From positions 7,537,461-7,601,460 of the forward strand of contig NC_134933.1 of assembly GCF_051020765.1 (NCBI RefSeq): a stretch of 64,000 bases of DNA. Reading direction: 5' to 3'. A program made the translations under genes and the position numbers. The notes beneath the pieces are model-generated. The model was not told where the DNA came from and searched no databases. It saw nothing but the letters and a program-made list of their open reading frames with translations. Origin of the DNA: Lasioglossum baleicum. Taxonomy: Eukaryota; Arthropoda; Insecta; Hymenoptera; Halictidae. Of the stretch, positions 12,667-22,946 are shown piece after piece. Positions within the stretch are counted from its first letter, which is position 1. The number at the start of each line of letters is the position of its first letter.

Positions 12667-13237
12667 AGGTAATTGAAAAGGTCGTTGCAGAACGCTGTAA
12701 CGATCGCGAAAGATTCTACAGTTTCGACTTCCAAGTTAATTGTCAGTTCTACGCAAATGACTCCCTTCTGACTTAACTATCGATTGCGCAGGGCTAATTC
12801 GCTCGTTACTCGCCGGCGAAATCACTTGCTATCAACCCCTTCGTTGCAATACAAATGGCTGACAGGGTGCTGTTACTTTATATTACGATCGAGATACCAG
12901 TTCGCGAACTATTCGGAAGTTTCACGTTAACATTAAGGATACTGAACTCGTTGAAATTACGGATTATTTATTTTCAAACTGGGGGGTCACTGCAAGAAGG
13001 AGCTACGGAAATCTTAAGGTGGTCGTTAATGGATTAATGGTGGTTTTGCCATTATTACACAGTATATTCTAGTCTCATAATTGACACACACTTTTAATCA
13101 GAATAACTTGTTGCTCTACGAAATGCTCCAGAATGCAAAGAGTGCACGAATGACTATATTTACATCGTTAACGAAAGAATTGAACACATCTAGCCATTAT
13201 TCCAAAGTATTCTACAGTCAGCCGCATAATTGATGAC

Positions 13238-13588
13238 TAGACAGCGGATCTTTATGCAAAATGGAAATTTTCTAACCAAATTGCAAGAAACTGGAGTAAA
13301 ATAGTTATTTATTTCCTCTTTCTTAATATAACAAGATTTTTTAATTCTCTTAACGTTATTACCAGACTGCGGATCTTTATGCATTCATGAAGAATTTAGT
13401 TGAGTGAAGTATAAAAGAGTGAAAGATTCAAAAAATTCAAGAATGCAGTAATGTTGTTTTTAATGTAACAATGTCGTTAAGGAATAAAATCAATTTTTAT
13501 TTTGCATAAGGATCCGCAGTCTAGTTAGTACTGTTTGAAATGACACCTACTCATTTTTGTCATAAGTGCATAAAATCCCCTGTCTATT
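13238..13588 (-). mobile_element. TA-MITE family 1 copy (reverse), interrupted by another family member
   Basis: The left end TA-GACAGCGGATCTTTATGC lies at 13238 and the matching right end, tttttgtcataagtgcataaaatcccctgtcta, lies near 13588. The span is 351 bp. Removing the inner element at 13363-13523 leaves about 190 bp, the normal length. The two flanking halves are the expected complementary parts of one element. Confidence 0.75.
13363..13523 (+). mobile_element. TA-MITE family 1 copy (forward) nested in 13238-13588
   Basis: Begins cagactgcggatctttatgc and ends gcataaggatccgcagtcta, about 161 bp, in the opposite orientation to the element that contains it. It is shorter than other copies by about 35 bp. 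Confidence 0.75.
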
Positions 13589-16500
13589 CACGACACTCGC
13601 TTTAAATCAGAATAACTTGTTCTACAGAATGGCTCCAGAATGCAAAGAGTGCACGAATGAACATGCTCACCTTGTTAACGAGAGAATTGAACACGTTCAC
13701 AAGTAGCTAGCGGCAAACACGAATGTATAAGCATCGAATGACTAGGCGCAGTGTAATTCAGTAGGGAGTATGAAAATTGTTGAAACGCTGATGACAGTTC
13801 TCGGCTGGCAGATCCTAGCGATAAAGAACTTCCGATTTGGTGGCCCGGTGGGACTATTACATCACTATTTCGTTAAATCCAAGCACACGGATAGCCTAAA
13901 GGCGATTGTTCACTTTGTTCGCTAGGGCAAGTGGCTCTGCACACAAAAATTTCATTCTTGGCGGCCTCAATTTCCTCGAGAGCAAGTAACACTTCCCTCC
14001 GGTTGAAGCACGTACTTTCTGCTACAAAGTGGCCGGTACGGCTACCTGTTTAAGAAGTTGAACGCGAACGTTTGAAGAAAACCAGCCGGTGAAATAATTC
14101 GTTGAATTCCCGCGAGCAACGCAAGTTTCGGGCTATGCGACTTTGTCGGGCAATTCCTCTAATTATTTCCTATGCTCGCCGGAAGTTCTACTATCGAATA
14201 GTTCTAGAGCTGTTAACTTGTTATTAGGTTCACTCTTCTTTAGATCCTTCATCGTTGCTCTTCAGAGAGTTGCAATGCGGAATGCTGGGTAATGAAAGAA
14301 TGTGTACCCGACGAAGATATAATGCATACGTGAAAACAGTGGAATACTCACAAAAAGTTAGGACACTTCTTTGAAACGAGCATGGCTGCCACCCGGAAAC
14401 CTCAACTGTGTGAACCGCGCGACACGCAGAACCCCGAAAGTCTCAAATCTCTGATGAACTGTGTACATTTATCTCATTCGTTTTTGTTTACGCTGGAAAT
14501 TATTTAACTTTGCTGACCGTGACGGAAGCTCAGGAAACATAGTACGTTTATCCTGACTCAGTATGTTTGTTCAACTTTATTTACCGATACTCGTGAAGAT
14601 AGTGGCCGCTTTGAAATATGTGCCTGCAGCAACAACTTCTGGATTTATAATTCATTATCTGAGGAAACATCGACTCGTTCGCCAGTGGAATTCGTAACCG
14701 ATATATAAATTGATTAACTTTCTGGGAGACGACTGCTTGCAACCAGTAATCCTTGATATCCTTCAACGTAAAAATTTACCCATTTTCTTTTTATAGGCGC
14801 ACTAAAACATTTTAGTTCTGTCTGTTTATCAGATTGCATCTCAATTATGCATCTATTAGGTTGCTCGATGTGAAATGACCGATTTTAGAATACAAATCTT
14901 GTCAAACGTTTTGATCAAAAAATGTAAAGGTTAATCCCGAATATCCTACCGTCAATTTTAATTCAGATGTTTAATTTTACTTTTATATAAAGTCTATTTT
15001 AACGTCAATCAATCTTCCGTGTTACCTTGCATATAAAAAATAACATATTGACGATAGAATTATGCGATTTTCGGTAAAAATGCGAAGATTAATTCTGTGG
15101 TTGCAAGGAAAAACGCCGCATGCCACAATTTCGAAAAATTTGAGTTTATGCATTAATTAAGCTCTGTATAATGGATTTACCTATTTACCAGAAAAAAAGT
15201 CATGCAAACAAATTCGAAAGGCTCAAAATAGAGATAACAATCTTGTATATGAATTACTTTGGTGAATAAGTTAATTTAGAAAAACAGTTGCGTTTGTGAC
15301 ACGGCAGTCGACACGTGGACAATATCAAGACAGAATCGATTAAACGAAGACCCGTCACTTAAGCCATTCTACAATTAAATAAATCTGATTATTCGATCCG
15401 GTCGAACGCACATGAACAGCAGCTATTGAAATCGCTTCAAGGGGCATTCCATTTGAATACAATGGCGAACCTCGCCGATTCCCACAGAGCTTCATAAATC
15501 AGAGAACCGATATGGAACAAACAAATACAGCTTCCGGATTGGATAAACAGGAAAATCAAAAGCAAACAGATCTTACGATCACCGGATACATTCTCACCGA
15601 ACAATTAATGCTCTCTCAGTGTTCACTTCCAGAGTGCTTCTCACGTTCAGAGAAAAAATTGCCAGTTCATTAATTGTTTCAGTTCGTTAATCCTTACATA
15701 AACTATATACTGGATACTAAAGTATACATACATATTGCATAGCAGTCGATGCATTCGGACACTTTACTTGCCAATTAATAATATTCAAATGTCATTCGTA
15801 GTTTTTTTGGACACAACTTCATAATATTAACAATAAGGAGGAGAAATGCGAAACAGTAAACAGATAGAAGAGTTCAAAAATATCGTCATATTATTTCCAA
15901 TCAACGAAGTCTATCAACAAAAGAAATGAATTTGTGTTTTAGCCCAGTTTATCGCATTGGAGGTAAATTATTTTCATTCTGTGTAAAGCGTTGTTTCAAA
16001 GAAGCTGTTGTCTTAACCTTGGAAAGTCTCTCTGTATTACATTCCCCGAACAAGCACCGTATTCAAACTGAATCTACAAACCTTGCACTCCAACAACAAC
16101 GTTGCTGCTTACGTTAGTAGAACGGAAATTCGTACGGCAAAAATGACGAAACTAACCGGCTCCCTTGTTGTCTGTTTACCAACCACTTTGTCGCCGCACA
16201 ATTAACTACTCTCTGAAATGATGGAACGCTTTCTTCCCTGGGATCTCCGTAGAAGAAGCACTTTCCGACCTCGAATCGGCTGATTTCCGGAGCACACTCG
16301 GAAGACTTGGGCTTCGCAGGGCCAAGCCACGGACGAAATGTAAAAAGTGCCTGGGGGACCAGTCGTCAGGCTGTGTGTCCCGTTTGAAAAGGCTCGGGTG
16401 CAGCGCCAAAAGGATCAGAACAGTAGCCAATTCGGGCCAGTTCCGTTGCCATTCATCCCAACGAACAGCTCCGCAATAAACACGGCTCGCGCTTTAATTC

Positions 16501-16887
16501 TGCAAGGGCTGCGCCAAGCATCCGCGACCCCCCCCCCCTGATCTTAGCCGATTCCATGCATACGTAAGAAGTATTGGCAGACGCCGCATGCGAGCGACGC
16601 GGCTAACTCTTTGCAACTGCTCCCCGCAGACCCATTTATCGATCCCGGTGCCAAACGAAAGGTTTCCATTAACCGCGTACCAAGGCGCGCACCTATATTC
16701 TACATACATACACGCAGCGCCGTACAACTGTCTCATCGGCATGCATTTACCGCATTTACCGCGTACACCGGCTACCTAGCGATGGCACCGAGATCCGCTG
16801 ATCTGATTAAGGTTCGTACAAAAACCGGTCTGCCAATGCTACACTGCAGAATACACCTATAAACTTCACAAGCCTGCGAATTAATAC
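13589..16887. other. No gene seen
   Basis: Non-coding DNA with one dispersed repeat (14930-15260) and a C run at 16530-16540. Short overlapping frames at 16200-16860 occur in several phases at once and show no family resemblance. Confidence 0.55.
14930..15260 (+). repeat. Dispersed repeat fragment shared with 23460-23640
   Basis: Both places carry tctgtggttgcaagg, then acgc, then cacaatttcgaaa and agtttatgcattaatt. Short, degraded and non-coding; limits are approximate. Confidence 0.5.
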
Positions 16888-17285
16888 CCCTTTCTCAAAT
16901 CAAACTCACCCCTTTACAACTCAAGCTTCTCTACAAATCTGTTTTCCTAAGCCACTTCAACAGAAATTGCGGATTTTATGCATTTATGATAAAAATGGGT
17001 AGGTGTAATTCTTGACAGCGAAAAATTTGAAGAATTTAAATATACTACTACGTTATTTTCGACCTATAATAACCCTTTGGGGGTTCATTCAAAAACCGGT
17101 CTTAATCCTTCTGTACAGTATAGTCGCTTTTCTATCCTCCAAAGTAACCCTTTTTCAAATCAAACTAACCCCTTTGCAACTCAAGCTTTTCTACAAATCT
17201 GTTTTCCTAAGCCACTTCAACAGAAATTGCGGATTTTATGCATTTATGATAAAAATTGGTAGGTGTAATTTTTGACAGTGAAAGA
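16888..17285 (+). repeat. Two direct copies of a repeat carrying a TA-MITE family 1 end
   Basis: The units at about 16888-17030 and 17148-17285 share almost the whole sequence from caaatcaaactcacccctt through ctacaaatctgttttcctaa to cagaaattgcggattttatg. They are 260 bp apart. Each contains the left end of the TA-MITE but no right end, so they look like duplicated truncated insertions. Open frames here are by-products. Confidence 0.75.
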
Positions 17286-17315
17286 ATTTTCAACCTCTAT
17301 TAACCCTTCGCTATT

Positions 17316-17562
17316 TTAACCCCTTGCCGCAGCATTTTCTTCACAGCTACAGTGATTGAAATGTCTTTATCCCCAAAAATGTCGTAGAAAAGAAAAGAAA
17401 ATTGATATTTTTTGTATGGCTACCATTTATTTTAATGCTTAAATATTGATTACAGACTAATCGAATTTTATCTCACTTAGAAAGGAAGGAATTCGTATTT
17501 GTTAGACTTTATTTAAAATCTTCATCACAAGCGCAACTCGTTAAAATACGACAAGGGGTTAA
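17316..17562. mobile_element. TTAA MITE family A, 247 bp
   Basis: TTAA-CCCCTTGCCGCAGC at the left is mirrored at the right by gtt aaaatacgacaagggg-TTAA. Subterminal tctttatccccaaaaatgtc is shared with other copies. Probably a piggyBac-type MITE. Confidence 0.75.
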
Positions 17563-17647
17563 CTGGAAAATTAAACATATCTTCCGACCTGGAATAATTT
17601 CATATGATTTTTCTCATTTTATATCTTTCCTTGGAAAAGGATAGAAC

Positions 17648-18075
17648 ATGATTGTAATTAAAAAAATCACCAAAATCAGTGGAAAAGTCCGGCATATATT
17701 TGCCCGGTCATATTTTCAGAAAACTTCATGTGCCCACTGCTTGGAGAACTCCAGTAACGGAGAATTATTAAATAAAAGTGCAAATATCCCCGAGTTGATC
17801 AATAAACAGCTCGGCAAAAAAATTGAATCTTGGACGCCGCCCTTAATGGAAGTTCTCTTGGTCGGTGGCAAAGGCGAGTTAATTAATGCTCTCGGTATTC
17901 CGTTTGATGAGACGCCGCTCGTCAGAATTACCGTTGACGGTGGCTGCTCGATCCCATCGCTACTCCAACCCCCGATATTGTGGCGCGCCAATTGCCATCT
18001 AGGAGCGGGTCCCTCGGCGAAGGCGGACCAGCTACTTAAGAGTACGTTAGGTATTGTAACCCAACGGCGATCGTC
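17648..18075. other. Region with long open frames on both strands, function unknown
   Basis: One plus frame and one minus frame stay open together across about 430 bp, with a GC-richer composition than surroundings. They extend into the Tc1-like end at 18076, so the nominal C-termini (for example LDKRIRLC) are transposon sequence. No family is recognised. Confidence 0.25.
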
Positions 18076-18872
18076 TATAGTGCTGGACAAAAGGATAAGG
18101 CTCTGTGGATATTTGTATATTGCGTGTATTTGAAACAAGGAAATGTGGAATGTACAACACATCTTCCAGAGCATGGTCGTCTCAAGTCATTCTGAATCAA
18201 ATTCGTTGTCGGTCAAAATCGTTGTCGATCAAATTTGTTGTCGGTCAGAATCGTTTTCGAGGTGTTGTCAGCCAAAGTTATTGTCGGTCAAATCTGTGGA
18301 GTCGGTGAAATGTTGTCGGTGAAAACCGTGTCGGGGAAAATTGCATGGAACACACAGCAGAGAAGGGAGAAAAAGAACAGTAAACGCGATGCGACGCATA
18401 GTGGGGTGAACCGAAGAATTTTGTGTCAAAATCAAAGAACTTTCGACAGGAATGGGATAGAGCGATGATTTTCTAATCTCAATTAAAGCTATTATAGCAG
18501 AATATGAGAAAAGTAGAGAGATTATGATGCGCACGTTACTTAACTTTGAAATTCTGTGTTAAACTTGCAGAATTACAAGTAGCGGCACTCTTACCTGTCA
18601 AAAGCACCGTGAATCGTTCAACTTTAAATACTCATCACTTTTGAACCACTAATCTCCTAGGATTGAGAAACTTGGATTTCTGGCATTTTCTCGCCGAAAT
18701 CTACTAGATTACATACGAAAAAGGCATAAATTTCTGGTTACACAAGGAAAAGAGCAGCCCACGCCTTGGTATGCTCGCTCTGGAGATGGCGCACAACACA
18801 TAGAGCGTACAAAATGCGCATTTATTCAAATATCCAAACATGCACAGTCTTATCCTTTTGTCCAGCAGTGTA
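18076..18872. mobile_element. TA-flanked Tc1-like element remnant, ~797 bp
   Basis: TA-TAGTGCTGGACAAAAGG at the left is mirrored at the right, read inward TA-CACTGCTGGACAAAAGG, continuing ataag. Tc1-type elements often carry such ends. No transposase frame remains. A degenerate minisatellite sits at about 18195-18335. Confidence 0.7.
18195..18335 (+). repeat. Degenerate minisatellite
   Basis: Repeated units of the form tcgttgtcggtcaaaat(c/t) recur at least six times with substitutions and indels. Confidence 0.7.
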
Positions 18873-19666
18873 CCCTCGCTCGCATCGCTGCGCATTACGT
18901 TGCCAACGAATCAATAATACCTACGCATACGCGTCGCCCTCGCCTTCCGTATTCTATTTTTATGTTCGTGGTGGCACTCGGCTGGCCGCATCTTCACGCT
19001 AATTTATGCAAAACACCGCTTGAACCAAACGTCCGTTAGCCAGCAACCATTCGGGGGTTGCGGGGGCGGTTACTGGTGGGGGCGGGATCGGGGAATGAAC
19101 CTGATTCCGTGACCTCGGGATCCCCGGAACACTATAAATCACGGATAACGATTGGCAACGGGGAATCCTACGAGTATCCAGTAGTGTTTCCGTCGGGCAC
19201 GAGCCGCGATCGTGAACCGCATCGTAAGAATCCTCGGTGAATTACGGGGCCGGCCGTTTCGTTGCTGTTGCCCCCTATTTTTGGAGAAGACAAGATGCCG
19301 GTTGATCGCCAGATTTATTATGCGAATACCGGAGCTGAGAGTAACGACTTCCGGAGGAACGAACTTGTTGCTCGTTCTTCGGAAAAAGATTGTACATACA
19401 ATCGGGAATATTCGAACACCTAGGTAATCAAATATTCAAGCTGCTTTACCCGTACCGCACAATCTTCTTCGTGGTTACAATGATTCTTTGCCTCTGGTAA
19501 TTTCGTAGAAGCTAAAGGAAAATGTTTATTGTATGTCTACGTTTAATGCTTTACGCCAGAATTTCTCGAACTTTTTCCTACGTCGACCCCTTTCAAAAGA
19601 ATGATCTTCTTCATCCACCCCCTCAAATTTTTTTTCTCTGTAATGTACAGCATACAACGTAATCAT
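18873..19666. other. No gene seen
   Basis: Moderately GC-rich non-coding sequence between the Tc1-like remnant and a TA-MITE. Only short frames. Confidence 0.5.
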
Positions 19667-19861
19667 TAGACTGCGGATTTTATGCATTTATGACAAAAAT
19701 GGGTACGTACAATTTAAAACAGTGAAGATATTAAAAAGATTTAAGGCCACCAGTGTTTCACCTTAATAAGATAATTAAAAGAAGATTGAAATTTCTATTT
19801 GACTACTGTGTCTTACAATCAATGCAAACATTTTTTATTTTGCATAAAGTTCCGCAGTCTA
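19667..19861 (+). mobile_element. TA-MITE family 1, intact copy
   Basis: A 195 bp element with the left end TA-GACTGCGGATTTTATGC and right end gcataaagttccgcagtc-TA. The internal sequence (atgacaaaaatgggtacg and aaaacagtgaag) matches the other members in the same order. Confidence 0.83.
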
Positions 19862-20413
19862 GTAATCATAATACTAACAATTGCACCCCTTTTAAAAGAA
19901 CTATTTTTTACACACATCCCCTCACATTTTTCTCTATAATACACAGCATATACATTTGACTAAGAATATGAACAAAAAATTAGAAGAAAGTGGTTTATCA
20001 GATTTATATTTTATTATTTTTGTACCATTTCCATTTTTTTATTTTACTGTATAAAGAAGAGTTCAGAAGCACAGAGATTGCATGCAAATCTATATTATAT
20101 TTATGCATATTAAAACGGATATTATTATCTAATATTTACATTCCCTCGAAATTGAACAATATTTTTTGCCTACTAAAAATATTTCCTACACTACTTACTC
20201 ATTTTTCGACATAAGTAGTTTAATACTTTTTTGCAACTAATGTCCAGCTGCATCCATTGATGTATTAAAAACTACACCATTCCATTTAAAAAACCGAAGT
20301 GGACCTTCATATGACCTCTACGCGTCCACTCACGAAAGAACTAATAACGCAACAACGAAACATTTTTGTGCTGCGAGTAATTTCCATTTCTTTTTGTCGA
20401 TGATACAGACAAA

Positions 20414-20642
20414 TAGGGTTGCCAGAAATGTTTTATCCAAATATAGAAGAAGTAGTGAAAACTGAAATTACGTATCTATGTGATAGATTGAAAATATAGG
20501 AGTTCAAGTAAAACAGCACATTTTAAACTTTTTTATTCAAACAAAGAGATTTGTGAAAATTATATGCTATTCAAATATGATATAAGAGATCGAGTTCAAA
20601 TATAGAAGACTCATATCAAATATAGAAGGTCTGGCAACCCTA
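20414..20642. mobile_element. hAT-type non-autonomous element with 8 bp target duplication
   Basis: The TIR TAGGGTTGCCAGA at the left is exactly inverted at the right (TCTGGCAACCCTA). Flanking octamers cagacaaa (20406-20413) and caggcaaa (20643-20650) differ by one base, as an 8 bp hAT target-site duplication would after some age. 229 bp, non-coding. Confidence 0.82.
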
Positions 20643-22848
20643 CAGGCAAACTATAATTTGAAGATGAATATTTACAATGCGAGTTGGAAAACTCAAGCTG
20701 TTATTTTTCACTTTTCACATTCTTTATCGCTCCGCTACCCCCTTTTATCCGCGCGCAGACCGTATAAATTACTTTCAGAAGGAAATTATAGGATTTTTTA
20801 CGTAATTATGAAATACGAATACCTGTCCGACGGCACTAAATTCGTGGGTTCCGCGGCCGCGTAGAAATTATTAGATAACAACGTTAAATAAAGCGTCGCG
20901 ATGCCGGATAAATGCAAATTCAGTTTATCTGTAACGGCTTATTGCGTTCTTTATTTCCGCTGGCGTCCGAGTTTTCTCCAATAACAATTTCGCCATCATT
21001 AAACAGTAAATCGTGCGTATTCCCGGTTTAAAATCCAAAATTTTCCTTCTGTTAATGTTCGAATTTCTCTCCTCATAATTTACGATAAAACGTCGGGAAA
21101 TCTGCATAAGCGAATACAAGCGAAATCATATTTACGTTTAAAGAGAAGTGGCTGCGAAACAAAGCAAACATCGAATTATTTATGAATCACTCGGTGGTGG
21201 GGCTAGGTACTCTGAACTGTTTAAGCTAAATAGAAGTGAAAATGGGTTGAAAAAAGTATAAACGAAAAAGAAGAAATCAAAAGAGTATATTTGTTTTGCA
21301 AAAATCCCGAGTAGAAAGCTAGCGCGCAGTTAAAAGCGGAAAACGTAACGGTGCCTCTCATGCTAAATAGTTTGTTTTCCCGGGTTGATTGTGTATTATT
21401 GAACTCGAAAGGCGAACGGAACGGTGCCGCGGGCATTTTCCAAAAACACTAACCATTTTTTCCGCTCTTTTTTTCGCGCGAATAAACTTTACGACCAGAA
21501 AACAATGGTGAACGTATCACGTAAGAATTACAATAAAATCGCGTAAAAAATCCAAGCAATAGAATTTTATGGAGCGATTCCGGGGTGAATACGTGGATGC
21601 CATGTGAAAACAGAGGCGGAACAAAAAAAAAAAAACACGGGGGAGAAACAATCGCGGCAGATAGCTACAAGCTAATGCGAACAATTCTTTCGCCGATACA
21701 GCCAACACGCCACGTTCTCGCTCGATTTATCAGGACTGTTTGAATTCGCGTCGTTTTATGAACCGTAAAATAGCCGTTGATTCTCTGTCGACCGAGAAAC
21801 TTTAACCGGCCAATTAACGAGACGAGCGGCGATCGACCGCAAAAAGTAAGTGGCCGTCCTTGCGTCCGGGGCGTCAGGTCAATCCGCTTGTCTATCGGCA
21901 AATAACAATGCATTTAGCTGGACGTGTTCCTACCTGGAATTAATCCGACTAGATGCTACAGGGTGACCCGACAATGTTGTCCTTCCTTGGAGCGGCTGCG
22001 TTTTCTCAAGTCTCTCGACGTAACTTTTTCCTTCACGAAAATATTCTCCGACGATTTGTTAAGGAGTTGTTAACGGAAAGCACACGGACCAATCGGAGTG
22101 CGGCTACAGCGGACGAATGGCGGATGGCGTTGGTGTTGGCCGAGCAGTCGTCGAAACATGCGACAAGCTCAATATTTCTTTTACAATACATGAACTAATT
22201 TCTTAGCAGGAATTCATAAAACCGGGATGGTTTAAAAAAATCAAATTACCCTCCGGTGCGGAATGAAAAACCATTAATTACTATTTCCCAATGGTCTGAA
22301 TAATTCGTTCGACATTTGCATGAATTCTAATCGGCGGGGGGAGTGGGGAAAGAAATATTCATCGCGATCCATTTCGCGCGAGCCAGCAGCGCAGCGGTGG
22401 CGGCGGCGCGGCGCGGCGCGGCGTCGAATCAATGAGACGAAAATTGAATTTCAAGTCCCATAAAAAATGGTGCCGCGATAAAACCCGAAAGAAGGTCGAA
22501 TCTCGGTGTCGATCCTTCAAGAATAATAAACGGTGCACCGTTTAAGGTCAACTTTTTTCCTTCGGCGAGGCTGCTTCGGCATGCAGCAGGGAGCGAGGGA
22601 AATTTGTCATAAATCTGGAATAAGTTCCATCCGAGTTTCGAATGCATACGGAACACTTGGGAACACCCCCGGGGAGGGTAGGGGAAGTCTTATAGTATCC
22701 TCGGAACCGGGTTACAGGTCGCCGCGAAACCCGTTTCGAGGAGTGCTCTCTATCCTAGAAAAATCAGAGACATGAGACAATAGAAGATGAGCGGACGCAT
22801 ACAAATTCGTGGTTTATAATCAAAAACCCTCCGTTTCTCTTTTTCCAG
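20643..22848. other. Region upstream of dpr exon 1; no coding exon seen
   Basis: Contains an A-run at 21622-21634, the foldback relative at 21999 and a GC-rich GGCGGC/GCGGC tract at 22395-22420. A CpG-rich block at 22330-22740 immediately precedes the coding start of the dpr gene and may be part of its 5' region. Confidence 0.45.
21999..22110 (-). repeat. Single-arm relative of the 3907-4970 foldback, with empty TTAA site
   Basis: Read on the minus strand it carries gtagccgcactccgattggt, then aacaactccTTAAcaaatcg, then gtgaaggaaaaagttacg. This matches the right arm at 4050-4950 with the 822 bp element absent. The single TTAA is at 22059-22062. Confidence 0.75.
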
Positions 22849-22946
22849 GAGGACTCGAAACCTCGCAAGGATGCGGGACCGGCTATCGTGGTACATGGTC
22901 TTCCTGATCCTGCCGACAATTCTTCTGGCCAGGTCGCTCGATAAAG
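22849..22946 (+). CDS. dpr12: dpr exon 1: 5' UTR end, start codon and signal peptide
   Basis: A pyrimidine-rich tract ending in ttttccag at 22848 looks like a 3' splice site, so this is probably not the transcript's first exon. Translation starts at 22871 and encodes a short basic N-terminus followed by a hydrophobic core (WYMVFLILPTILLA), a secretion signal. The donor GT is at 22947, leaving phase 1. The transcription start must lie upstream and was not located. Confidence 0.75.

Noticed and set aside
16588..16862. Overlapping small frames in three phases
   Set aside because: Simultaneous openness in several phases and absence of splice or domain signals indicate no selection on any one frame.
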